From contig NW_026570259.1 in the NCBI RefSeq assembly GCF_019649055.1, forward strand, positions 744,001 to 808,000: DNA of 64,000 bases, given 5' to 3'. This stretch comes from Paramacrobiotus metropolitanus (taxonomy: Eukaryota > Tardigrada > Eutardigrada > Parachela > Macrobiotidae). The notes beneath the pieces are model-generated. The model did not search any database. It was not told where the DNA came from and worked only from the letters and a program-made list of their open reading frames with translations. Shown here one piece after another: positions 34,801 to 46,800 of the stretch (positions are counted from its first letter, which is position 1; every line of letters begins with the position of its first letter). The position numbers and the translations under genes are program-made.

Positions 34801-36702
34801 TGATAGCGGTTGTGACTGGCGATTTTGAATCGGGTGTATTCGCTGTCGTGGTTGAACTTCCTTGTGTGAAAGGAGGCGACTGTGTCGGCAACCATGATCG
34901 TGGTGTGAAGCCAAACTAAAGGTTTAAACGCATTCGATAGCAAAAAGCATTCGGTCAATAGAAACAAATTTCTAACGAACCCACTCGTTCCATTCGACTG
35001 ATTGTACTGCTGGATTTTGCCACAAATAATCAAATGCTGCTGCAGGTTGTGAATTACAAAACCACCGATCGGAGCAATGACATTCGAAAATTGTAGCCAT
35101 GGATTGTCTGAGGGGATCGTAACGCTGTCGCTTGATACAGAGATAATCATGGGGTGTGCTGATGTTCCCGTAAGGAGCGATATTTGTGGTCGTACGCGAT
35201 GGGTCAGTCGAGCACCCACGAACGGTTTGTCCGTCTATATATGTACTGCTTACATCAACTGCATACTATTGTACATGTTTAAATTCCGCTTTAAATATTT
35301 TACAAATACAGTCTAGTCTGCTCACTGATCAAAACAAAATTTAAAATTACGTACCAACAGCCCAATATTCAACACGGCAGCTTTTGATCACGCATTCGAT
35401 CGGCTTTTGTATCACATGGCTTGCATGCAACAAATCGTTGCAGACCGATCGATTCAAACATTCGTAGCAAAAGTCGGCCTGTAGAGGTGGGAGAAAATCT
35501 GGAGGATTTCGGGAATAAGAGTTGGCTGGGGTGGTTGGATCAATAACTGCTTCCTCAAAGCCGTTAAAGATCGAGGTGGTCGCTTGTAATGGAAACGGCA
35601 TGTTGCGAGGATTATAGGCAAACTGTAGAACAATAACACAGTTAAACTGCCGCACTTGGATTAAACGCGGTTAAGATTCCGCAGAATACCCAAACATTGT
35701 CCGGATGAGCTGTAAAATTGAGATACTTGATTGTTGTTGCGCTGTCCTTATTGCAGCCATTAATCACACAATGGCAGGTGATGTATCGGACATTTGCTGC
35801 AGTCCATTTCTTGCAAAGATACCATGAATGATAATTGAACGTCTCAGGGATGGAATCCGGGATCACTATGGGACTTGTCGTATCACCGGCACATGAGCGC
35901 AAATGGCCTTCCGTTCCTGCGTTGAGAACATTTGTGACAGTGTTGAGTTACTGCTGTATAAAGTGAGGCTAACGTACTCTGTAAAGTAGAATCGTAGATT
36001 AAGAAAGCTTTACCGAGATTGGTAACGAAGTAGCGCGTCACGCTGCAACCTTGCAGGCAGTTAGACGTAAAGTTTACTCGAGGTGGTAGACGTCCCGATG
36101 TCGGATCTAGGCTAGCGTCGCACATGGAATCATGGTAGCGCGTGTGACACTTGTAGCACTGCGTGGGCACTGTCTGCCGGGCCGCCAAAGGCGTTTTAGC
36201 ATGGTCACTGGGCCAAAAATCCACCTGAAACATAGTAGCAGATTGGTTATACAAAACATGTTTCTTTTCACTTTCTCGACGAGGAATAAAACAATAAAAT
36301 TTCATACATAGCTGTTGGAGAGAGTGTTTTCTTGAACAAATGCCCTTTGCGCACTGTAGTTGCAATAAGACTTAGAGCAGTAACAGCGGGAACCGCCTTC
36401 AGAAAGTCGCTTGCAGCGGTACGGAGCCATGAATGCCACATGGGGCTCTTCTGATTTGTGGCAGGCGCGGCGAAAGGTGCCATCTGTTAAGCACAGGGTA
36501 AAACCGCGACAACGACTGGCAAGAGACACTATGACAATATTCGACGCACCGTGAGAAACCTCGATGCCGCAAACACCGCTGCAGCGTTGTGTTCGCGAAG
36601 TAAGAGAGCCGAAAAGGTCATCGTCGCAGCCTTTGGCAGCCGTGCCAGATATAAGCTCTTCTCTAGTATCGCAGATGTAGCACACGGTTTCATATCCATA
36701 TC
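31882..36702 (-). CDS. Seven-module ten-cysteine (Ly6/uPAR-like) extracellular protein
   Basis: Thirteen exons in transcript order: 36702-36308, 36224-36014, 35916-35690, 35622-35355, 35234-34981, 34915-34588, 34512-34021, 33953-33709, 33653-33353, 33274-33027, 32939-32579, 32521-32277, 32211-31882; about 1301 residues. Each module has ten cysteines: CxxC, C-N/D-L, C, K-S-C-S-V-T, then DCS, LC-K/R-R-L, CHC and CN. This is the Ly6/uPAR (three-finger) layout. Modules 2-7 are split by a phase-1 intron after the SVTY-AG block. Phase-0 introns separate modules (QW before FGY), except that modules 4b and 5a are fused in one exon. Ser/Thr/Pro-rich linkers, which could carry O-glycans, separate modules. 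The tail is Pro-rich without a membrane segment. The first exon needs one more upstream exon, presumably the signal peptide, which I could not place. Confidence 0.75.
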
Positions 36703-37920
36703 CTGTTCAAAATGCATGGCTGATTAATGCCATTTCACTTTGAAAATAGTGGGACGGCCAACAGAAAGCAGGGCAGCTGCACAAACACAAGTATCGTATT
36801 CGAAATTATCTAAATTACAACTTTCGTATTCGGGACAGCTCTTTGGTGCAAATACTCGTATAATCAACAGCAGGAATGCGATTTAGGTGACGGAAGCCAA
36901 CGTATAACACATTTCCAAACTGCTTTCGGTGGTCTTTGCTCGTTTAGACTAGCTTGATTTTATGGCATACAACCCGCTTACATTTAGAGGTCGCCAGGTT
37001 TTGTTCAAAAACCTTTCGTAAAGTGATTTCGTTTACAAGCAGCAGTGGAAATCTACAGTAACTTCTGCATCCTCATCTCAGCTTTCACTGCATGACTCAT
37101 GCAGCATGAGTATCGAGAAAGTATAGCAAGATTTAACAAAACCTGCTATCATACATATTTGTCTATGATTTTTAATGGAAATGATAAAGTAGAAAATAAA
37201 AAATAAAGAATAAAGAAAGTTTAAAAGATAATTCATAATTAGCTTTTCCATTTCAAACTTTAGGAAACTGAAAGTTTCCACGTGCTCTGGCTGTGCGCGT
37301 TTTTCGATTTACCAAAAACTGTTGTATCCGTCCAGTGAAACTGCACCAGAAAAATGGCGTATGAAAAAAGCCCTGCCGGTTTTGCTAACGAAACGACATA
37401 ATAAAAAAGAAAGTCAAACGGATGAAAGTGTTCAAGCAAGATTTCTGCACCTGTCTTAATTAAGATGAGCACCGAATAAAAAAACAAACAAAAGATGATC
37501 ATTGAATACGTACTGCTCAATTAAAGCAGATGGGCAAAATAGATAGATGAAACGATTGCGAGCCGCCAACCGCTAGTATGTAATCCAACCAATTACTGAA
37601 TAAGCAAAGAATAAGCAACCGTAAAAGTTTTTCAATACTTGATATTCTTTGTAAGTAAATAATACGTGCTTAGTTTAACTTATTTAGCGTGCCATTGCGA
37701 AAGCGTATGCTGTAATAAATTTTATGACAACAGATTTCGTCATTGCTCCACTATGATCCATACCCTCCCTGCGACTAGAGCGACATATTTACGTACTCGT
37801 ATCACATCTCACTGTAGCGAGCGAAAGCAGGCATTAGGTTGCTAAGCAAACGTTTAATGCGGAATTTGCTAGGTTTTTTCGTCGCCCTTTAATCAGACAT
37901 CTGCTTACAAAAAATTTACT
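36703..37920. other. Region upstream of the LU-array gene
   Basis: Should contain the missing first coding exon and promoter of the LU-array gene. A hydrophobic minus-strand stretch near 36860-36900 (reading IAFLLLIIRVFA) looks like a signal peptide but has an in-frame stop before it and no ATG. A hydrophobic 86-codon frame at 37260-37520 is not supported otherwise. Confidence 0.35.
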
Positions 37921-38062
37921 GATGCCGAATCTAGGCTAGCGTCGCACATGGAATCAAAATAGTGCGTGAGGCATTTGTATTTTGTAGCACTGTATATATG
38001 GGTAACGTTTCGCGGGACAGTAAAAGGCGATTTATCGTGGTCGTTGGGCCAGAAATGTGGGG
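37921..38062 (-). pseudogene. Decayed copy of an LU-module exon
   Basis: This stretch closely resembles the module-2 first-half exon at about 36095-36225. Shared words include CTAGGCTAGCGTCGCACATG (37931-37950), TGTAGCACTG, and the run toward GGCCA-AAAT. It has small insertions and substitutions, lacks the partner second-half exon and has no open frame across its length. It is best read as a partial duplication of the neighbouring gene that has decayed. Confidence 0.75.
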
Positions 38063-38544
38063 CACTGACGGCAATTGCTTTACCACCTGATATTACTTGT
38101 AGTATGATTGTGTTCTTTTACCCAATTGAGTAACTCCAGACATTTTTTATCACAAGAATTTTTTGTTTTATTTTTGCTTTACCTTTGCAAGCGTTGCAAG
38201 TTTGCTTGAGTTACTCAAAGTTGAGTGTATCATCCTAATGGACTTACCATACATGGACTTAGTTCCATTCAGCAATTTCAGTATTATATTTCACAGATGT
38301 CTAGCAGCCATAGTGAATTTAATAACAGTGTACTCTGTAGTTGCAGCAGCGCCAGCCACAGTGCAAAACTTACTTTATACATTGTTGAGTGCCACACGGT
38401 GACAGAGATATACCGGTATGCGGTCTAAACAATACTCAACATACAGTTCATTGTAAGGTGTGAACAATAAGGATAAAGGGAACTTTTCAGAATCCCTTTG
38501 CAAAACTGGCTTTAACTTACAGATGTCCAAATTAAGCCGCATTT
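38063..38544. other. Intergenic gap
   Basis: AT-rich spacer downstream of the protease gene. Nothing convincing seen. Confidence 0.4.
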
Positions 38545-41254
38545 TTACGTAAGGTTAGCTACTATAATAATATAAAACCAGAGAAGATAATCAAACCAAC
38601 AATAAAAGCACAAAATAACATGTAAATAACATGTAAACAGAAAATAAAACAACTGTTTGTTGTCACAAAGCCGAGTGACGGTACCGTCGCTTGTAACGGT
38701 TGTCGTTGTACGATTGGACTTTCTGACAGGAAACGGGTTGGATCCACTACGCAAATGGTCAGCTAATGGCACGGACGTATCCTCAAACCAGCCTTCTCGG
38801 TGTTGTTCATACAATACCTCTATCAGATACGGGAGGGCAAAGCGCACGTTGGCATATACACCCGGCGTGCCTGACGCGCATCCACTACAAAAGCAATCAA
38901 GAATATTTTCAAAGCTCCTAATGACTTAGCGCAAGTACACCGTAAAAAAGCTTTACATTGTACTTGCGCTCTGTCATCAGTGGCTCAAGCAGTTATCGCC
39001 TCGGTTTTTTAAAAACTTTGCTTGCGTATTTTTCAGTAAAATGACGTGTATGAAGGTAAAAAAAAGGAAACAGGAAAATCCGTACAGGCCGAAAGAGGTC
39101 AGCGCTGTCAGTTCAAACTGCGCTGAAGGCGAGCCATCTGCTGCAGGCATCCGGCAAGTTAACGGTCCGCCACTATCTCCTTGACATCTGTGAGCAAAAT
39201 ACCACGAATCTACTCACGTGGAATGTCTGCCGAATAATAATGCTTGCTCTAGCTTTTAGCTTGTAAACTGAGCTTTAGACTTTTAGAACGCCAAACAAGA
39301 CTGACGTGTCTTTCCCGGGTCCGGTGGCACAGGTCATTTCCGGTGTCATTTGGATGTAGCTAACCGCGCATACAAACGGGTCCACGATATTCAAATCAAC
39401 CTGCTGGAGCTGACGGGCGTAGACGCCTTTCGGTCTGGGTCCGCTAGCGTTGCTCGGATTCGTATAGCCGCACCCGGTGGCTGTGCACACTGTCCCCACC
39501 CTTGGTTCATCGTATGGTCGGGGCAGACAAACAGGGCTTATCTGGTTCGACCATGTTATGGGCTAAAATCGCCGCAGTACAGAAACAAATATTAGGTCCA
39601 CCGTTCGACATATTTCCACAAAAACGCCTTCCGGTAAAGTACAGTACCTGCTCCAGCTCGAGAAAACAGAAGTCGTAATTTACGCCTGCCAATAGTGGGT
39701 GGAACCTGGGATGCGAATAGACTCCTTTCACTTTAACGGCGTCTGCATCAATCACCGGCCAACAGTCATGGAAGCCCATGTACAGCGTAAATTCCTCGGG
39801 TTTACGTTGCCTATAAGCAACAACTTCCGTCCATTCGTGCCGTCACACGGTTGTAAAAGTCGGCGTAAAATAAATGAAGCAGCAAGTACCTACACGCCGT
39901 CCTTCATACAGCAATGCGCAGCAGTCATAACCCATTGTTTTCCAATCTGCATCCATACACATTGCAGGTGTTATGTAAATAAAGCAGCTTAAAAATCCAC
40001 AGGTTACTGCAAAGCCACTAGCTTACCACCGAAGCGCCACAGTACGTTGTTGTTAACGAAAGGTAAACCTGCCATGGCCACGAATTCTGCACCGCCTGTT
40101 GTCAAACAATTTAAAATCACCACCACAATAAAAAAGCGATCAACGATAATGACGCTATTGAAATACAGTACTTTAAAACGAACAACTGACCGTGACGCCT
40201 CCAACTATGCGCACCGGATTAGCGCTTGGCTGTACGGCTGGAAGACCACAAGTGGAACTACAGACCTCATCTTCTCCATCTGGACAGTCCGGGACCCCTG
40301 CTCATAAGCATTTATTGTCAGCTGACGCCTGAATGGCAAAAATTTGTGTTAACCACCCAGTATTTACCTTACCATCACAGATACGCTCATTCGGTACACA
40401 AATAAAGTCATCTGAAGGGCACCACAAATCACCATATCCACATTCGGATCCTGTCCAATTTATGCATATACTCTTGAACCTCGTAGACAATTCAGAACAC
40501 GAAGAAATCACTAGTCCTACTTGTCACTGTGATCTTGAATCCTGAGAACTGCTGACTACCATCCGACAAAAACAACAGTGCCTACGCCAGAACGTCATCC
40601 ACATTTTTTATTTGCTAATGGACTGACTGAGGTTAAAAACTTACAACTTGGTCGCTGTATGAGGTGACGCTGAAGTTACCTTTGCCGCAAGCAATCAACA
40701 AGATATTGTATGGATCTACGAAACAAATTCGGTTAATAAATGGTAGCAACAATCATACGACCATATGAATAAAGATATAATAATAAATAAACTAGAGTAG
40801 GATACTAGGATACAATGAAAGTGCTCCACACTTAAATATTACATTTTAAATCCCATATGGCCAACCGGTCTGTTAAGCATCGGTTATAGGTTCGATCTTG
40901 ATCTTGTAGCTCATAAGTAGCATCAAGCTGCAATAATCCCAAAGCTAAACTAGTAAACTTGTAGAACTATAGACAAACTTGGTACAAATGAATCGACAGA
41001 ATGGTGAGGATACGTACTTGAATTGGGTACTGAGATCCGTTTATATAGTAGCTCTCGTTGGCCAGCGGAGGATAATTATCCGGATAACCAGGCGAAGTGA
41101 TTATAAATCCATCCGTATCCTTAACTATGTTGAGCTTATGATCGCTTTGAATTCCATCGATTACGGGTTGGTCAACTGATCTATACCATTTATTCGCTTG
41201 GCAGAAATTCAGAAAGATTAGCAGAGTACCACAGCACGAAACGATTCGCAACAT
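38545..41254 (-). CDS. CUB-LDLa-trypsin serine protease with hydrophobic tail
   Basis: Twelve exons in transcript order: 41254-41018, 40927-40843, 40715-40645, 40551-40521, 40450-40373, 40297-40191, 40095-40027, 39946-39894, 39810-39648, 39562-39306, 39187-39086, 38884-38545; phases agree and give 530 residues. Domains: signal peptide (1-20), CUB (about 45-140, starting GFIITSPGYPDNYPP), LDLa (about 143-182, ECGYGDLWCP to CPDGEDEVC), activation site RIVGG (about 197), trypsin domain. Catalytic residues are visible: His in VMTAAHC, Asp in NYDFCFLEL, Ser in CQGDSGGP. The Asp six residues before the serine (KDTCQGDSGG) predicts cleavage after Lys/Arg. After GVYANV a long extension ends in a hydrophobic segment that could anchor it in a membrane. 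The exon at 40521-40551 is only 31 bases. Confidence 0.88.
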
Positions 41255-41867
41255 TCCACAGCCAGTCTATAGGCCGACTGCATTCTACTGGTTTTTCTTG
41301 ATGTTCGCGTGCTGGTCTATCTGTATAACTGTTCAGTTAAACTGGAGAAAGGTTGCTATGGTCGGATATGACATCCAGCTGATTAAAGACTATAATTTCG
41401 GCGAAACTGGAAGCATGGGAATTTAAACATACGTAATTTGTCATCTTTAGGTCCATCTTGACCTCATAACTAGCATAAGTACGGACTACGGACCTTAGCA
41501 TATTTGGAATAATGATTGTTTCTCAATTGGGACGAAAAATGCGATCGGTTTATCCACAAGATGACCGACACCGACATGCACGACACCGAGTCTAAAATAC
41601 CTGTGTTAACACTTGAGGAAATCTACTCGAGTTAACAGTGTTAACCGTACAATCAGTTCTCAGTAGAAACAAGTCCTAATAAATACTCAGTATACTAAGT
41701 TTTCCCAGGATGTCAGCTCGCAGTGAGGGGCGACTTATTGCTGTTCATGTGGTGCTTTGATGCATCCTGAACGTCCAGAATGCTTTTTCGTATGACGTTT
41801 AAAATCCGTGGTATCTTAAATCGGCCATACCAACCGCCCCTCTTCTTCTGGATCATTCAAAAGCTGG
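41255..41867. other. Intergenic gap
   Basis: Spacer of about 610 bases upstream of the protease gene, expected to contain its promoter. No gene seen. Confidence 0.4.
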
Positions 41868-42738
41868 CTAATCAACCTCGGCATCTCCAATAATACCTTC
41901 TACAATTTCCCTCGCTTCGACAATGGTCCCTCCCGCTATGGAGCCGGTCAAACTCCACCCATCCCAGTTGGATCTCGTTCCTTTGAAGGCATGAATCGGA
42001 CAGTCCTGAGTGATGACTGTAACTTTCTTTCCGGAATGCGGTACGGAATAGCGCAGACTCCGCCGTTGTCGTTTGTCATGGACAAAACAACCTTTCATAC
42101 GCGGTGTCCGTTTGGCCAGCCGTACCGGATCCAGATGGCAATAAACAGGGATTTCCGTCTTCGTGCAGCAGTACTGACACACACTGGCCATTGTCAGAGG
42201 ATTATCCAGGGTTTCGTGTTTTGGCAGGGCGTCGTCGTCTGTAGCACCAAGAAGCGTATGAACGCGGTCACTGATGGTCTCTTCGGTGGGACCGCAACAG
42301 GTGAAATCCTGGACAGCGCCACACGAGCGTGATCCAAATGGTGGTACGATCACCTGCAACGAGCGGCTATGGATAAAGTCTGTTTACCAAAATTGTTTCT
42401 ACGTTATGTACACGTACCTGTTCGCATAAAAGCGGCCGTTTTGCTACACGACACCCAATGTCTCGGTAGCGTGTACGCAGATGGCGCTGCCAGTGCTGAC
42501 GCTGCGCTTGCTTGTAAGCGTCCCTTTGACTCCGTATAAACAACAGGGCTTCACGCCGTTCCGCTTCTCGTTTGAGAAAACAGCGGAGTTGCTCCAGAAC
42601 ATTATTTCCGCAACTTGCGCCACAATTAGTAATGGCACAGCTGACATCTGGATCAAGAACTCTTCCGTCGTTACAGTGAAAACACGGACAACAGTCTCCT
42701 GCTTCGCACTGCTCCAAAGGCCGGGCATAAACCGGCAT
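41868..42738 (-). CDS. Cysteine-rich protein of unknown function
   Basis: Two exons in transcript order, 42738-42418 and 42353-41868, phase 0 (CAG donor, GTTGCAG acceptor), giving 268 residues. Residues about 10-45 hold a cysteine cluster (CEAGDCCPCFHC, CAITNCGASCGNN). Later clusters are SCGAVQDFTCCGP and SVCQYCCTKTEIPVYC. The middle is basic, and RQRRSLR could be a protease cleavage site. Such spacing suggests a disulfide-bonded extracellular protein, but no signal peptide is present at this start, so an upstream exon is probably missing. I do not recognise the family; a cystine-knot-like ligand is one possibility, unproven. Confidence 0.5.
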
Positions 42739-43818
42739 GATAATGTTATGATTGAACGCCGTTCTACATGCCGGTTTTTGCGTGTTTTAAATTAAATTTT
42801 CACGTTTATGGTTCGGGGAGTAAGAATTTCAGGGAGTAAGAACAGGTTTTTCCACCACAATTACGGTTGAATAGTATGACGCAAGGAATCAAACAGTTCT
42901 TGAGTACGTGAAAAGATTCGAATAAATTTTTTTTGCGTTTTTTGCTTATGTTGACGATCGGCCTATATCTGTGCTCTATAACATGGTCGTTATTTAGTTT
43001 ATACTTATGGCCAACTGGCCAGTTGCTACACTGACCAGGCAAGTTTCCATGGCGTATTTTGCTTATTGCAAATGGTCATGACTCATAACGTTACATGTGG
43101 CTAAACTTTATTTTTTGAAAAAACCATTAATTTTGCTAACACTTCACAGCCGCGCTTTCCGTTGAAGCAGGCTCAGGTGGCCAGTCAGTTTCTTCTGCTC
43201 TTCGTATTAATTTGAAAATTGGATCTGACTTTCGCAAATTTGGTTTAAGACGCGTACTACGAGTACAGTAGTACGTATTTCATTAGAAGTAGATGCACGC
43301 TTTAAAAACCCTCCATTAGTTAAGAACACGCAGGAATTCTTTGCAGATGGAGGAAAGACCGCTGCAAGTTGATGCAGTTGGAGTCAAGATTTGTCTCGAA
43401 ATACGTGATGGAAGTGAAGACATCGTAAAACTTAATGATGAAAATGAATTCGTTGGTGAAGCTTTGTTATGCATGACTTTCAGTGCTGCTCTACGTTTCA
43501 TTAAAAGGTGCCGTTGAGTCGCCTAATTTTGGCTTCTCCTAGGTGCGCTCATCGTAATTTTCTACGATGTTCAGTTAATGTTATTTTCAGCTGCGAAAGA
43601 TCAGCCGCAAACCTGGCACTGTTACTGTTTTACAATCAGGTTTTCCCTTGTTAAGGAACAGGTTTATAAATAATTATTGAGCAATAGTAGCTAGTAAACT
43701 GACGGCAAGTATTACTTTGTGTTTCGGCCACACTATGTAGCAGCCGCAACGACGTTGTAAGCGCCGTTGAGGATTAACACGCGGACAGGCGATGGCCTTA
43801 TCAAAAGCACAGAACATT
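42739..43818. other. Intergenic gap
   Basis: About 1.1 kb between the Cys-rich gene and the end of AK9. Short open frames only. May contain the missing first exon of the Cys-rich gene and its promoter. Confidence 0.4.
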
Positions 43819-46800
43819 TCAAAAAGGCAGCAGCTTCCCGTATTCAACAATCAAGTCGGATTTAACATTCTCCAACTCACTACCTCTTGACAAAACGTCT
43901 TTTGCCACCGGCACCGCAGTGCTCCCAAACGGAACCTTGATATTAACGAACAGATCCGCGGCTAATTGTGAGACGTTTTCATATTTGCGTAATTTTTCCG
44001 CGTGCATATTGCGCTCATCCCACTGCATGTTAGGGTTTTTACCTGCAAAAACCACACTACTATCAGATTTTGTTTGCTGATAAACAGGAGGACATGGAGG
44101 ATTACGTACTTTTAAGGTAATTTGCTAGGAAAATCATGGCGGATTCTTTGTAGCCGCATCGAGGATACTTGGGCCTCAGCTCGGTCACCTCGATCAGGGC
44201 CTGCATAAGGAATGGTCCCAATCGGGTTTCCAAATACGGAACAATCGACACATCCGTTCTTTCCCCGGTATCACCGGGTGGCGGTGGCCGCTTCAATGGT
44301 GCTGGTGCTGCAGTGAACTTTTGTGGCTGACTGAAAACAGTTCAAGGTCTGAAACTGATGAGAACACCCAAACTTCAAACTACAAAGTATGGCACGTACG
44401 CGATAAATCGGTCCCGGTTTGCTTTATCCACAAACATGTACACCAGTCCATGGTAATCCGCCAGAAAATGCTCGCTTCCATAGATCAGCCCATCGGATCT
44501 ATTAAAAAAAGTTAAAAGCATTAAAGCACGATATCCACTGTTTATTTTATGCTCAAGATTTTCTGATAGTGCGATGAATTGCATCCACCATCATTAAGTA
44601 TTAGTATGATAATTATAATTATGTTGATGTTACTAACTTGCCGATTAAATTTTGAGTCTGTAGTTTATACCAGCGCAAGCTTCAATGTCACTTACCGGTA
44701 CTGCGCATCGTAGTAGGTTACAGGATCCAGGCCACTGAATCCCAACCGGAAACTCCAGTTAGACTCCATTTCATACATTTCAACTACCGCTGCACGCTGA
44801 TCTTGTGGAGGTACCGTGATCTCAGCTAGCGGTGGCAGATACTGTTCCGGTCGCTCAAGAAATCTGTCCATATTCTGCTTTGTAGCGAAGAGATAGTACT
44901 TCTCCTTATACTCCACTATCAGGAGATCATTCCGAGCTTCCAAACACTCGGTCAAGATGCCTTGCTCATTCAGAGTCACGGGACAGTACGATCCGTATGC
45001 ATCGGATAGTCGTGATCGCAGTTGGAAAGGTGTTACGCACAGACCGGTCAGTGGTGCAGGCAAGCCTGGAAATTTTTCGGTGTGGTTTTATGGCAGCCGA
45101 TATGGACAAAGCTCCAGAGAACAGTACCTTTTTCTCGCCTTTCCACATAGTCCTGCACTAGGACATATCGTTCGGCAATGACACTCAGAGCGGAATCCCA
45201 TAGTTTCCATTTGGAAGCTTCTCCGTCGTACTGTACGAGATTTCTTAAAATTCCGGATAGATAGTTGTTAATCTCGGGAAGGTTATTCTTGTAGTGCGCC
45301 AACCTCGTGGCAATGACATGGGAGTTATTGAAAACTGGGATTCGACTAAAATTGAAGAGAACGGTTCCAGCGGACATGTATAACGTAACCAATTATACGG
45401 TTATATCCTGTCGTTCAATCAGTGGCTCACGCATTTTTGGTGCTCATGTTTTCAATCACAGAGCGCAATACGCATGACTTATTGCTGGCTGTCAGTTCGA
45501 ACACCACCGTGGGAATTATGAATCGCTGCATCATGATGTTTAGCTTCGCTATGGTGGTTGGATAGCCATCCAGAATCCATCTATGAGAGCGCAAGACATT
45601 GAGTGAGCATCTATTGCGGTTGCGGCTGTTCAAATCTGACATGGAAATGTTATTTTCGTGCGGTGGTAAACTTCCGAAACATTTAAAGTATCGGGAATTT
45701 CCGTTCCTGATACTAGGTAGACCGACAAAATTCTGAAAAGCTCAGAATGTCCAAGACTTTCATGAACGTAACGCATGGCATCTCCAATCGTTATCCGCGG
45801 AACGCCAATCTCCTGTGCCAGGCGTTGGCTTACTGTGAATGACAACCCGCAATTAGTTACCATACCTTTCCATTCGTTTTTAGCAGACCTTGGGCGTAGA
45901 AACGCTAAACAACGTACAGACTGTCTTGCCACCTTTCGGTGGGCCAATAACAGCGATACGGATTGGAATGCACAACCGCGGTTTCACCTGACGAACATAA
46001 TGTTCCGGTCTACGAAGGAATTCTTCCCGTGCCGGCTGATCAGAACACAAGTAAATATACTGCCGGTAAACCACCGGGAACCAATCCGAACTCTGTGTAG
46101 CAGGTGGTGGAAACAGGTGACCTTTGCGAATCTACGATGATATCGAAGGAGACAACATTATTCTGGAGCCTGCTTCGCTCAGGGAAATGCGGAGCATGCT
46201 CACTTTGACGGGACACCATGTTCCAAACTTCCCCAGGCGTTTATAATGGACATCCAGCATCTGCTTGGCCATTGTGCCCGAAAGTGTGTACGCTTTTTCC
46301 ATAGCATGTTCCCGAGTCTCCAGGACCGACGTTAAATGCTTCTTCCACGACCTTTCTGCCTGAGCTTCAGTCTTCATGGTGTTGACGGTAAAGGAGTGAA
46401 CGTTTTGCTCTTCAAATACCTCCTAAACATCGTAGGCGTAGAATTAAGCTGTCAGATTCTGCGTTATGTGCGAATTACCATGATGCCGTCCAAGTTGCTC
46501 ATGGTACTTTCGACTTTCTCCTGCAGTTCCTCGTGAAGTCTCTCGTCAGCGTCTTCTTCGGTTTCGGATTCTTCGTCACCCTTTTCGTCGTCCAGCTGCG
46601 GTTCTGGGAATTCTGCTTCTAACAGTTCTTCAATTTCTGATACCTCATCGTCTTCGGCATCCTCTTCTTGCTCGACTTCTTCGGTGTCGCCCTTTTCCTG
46701 AGCCACCAAGCGAGCACGCTCTTTTTCCTGAAATACGATTCACTTCTTTTAAAAGCACTGCCAATCAGAATTTTAATCTACACCTATGGCACACTTCGAA

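Noticed and set aside
37260-37520. Hydrophobic 86-codon minus-strand frame
   Set aside because: Very AT-rich, no charge pattern or family, no splice links. Hydrophobicity is what AT-rich frames give by chance.
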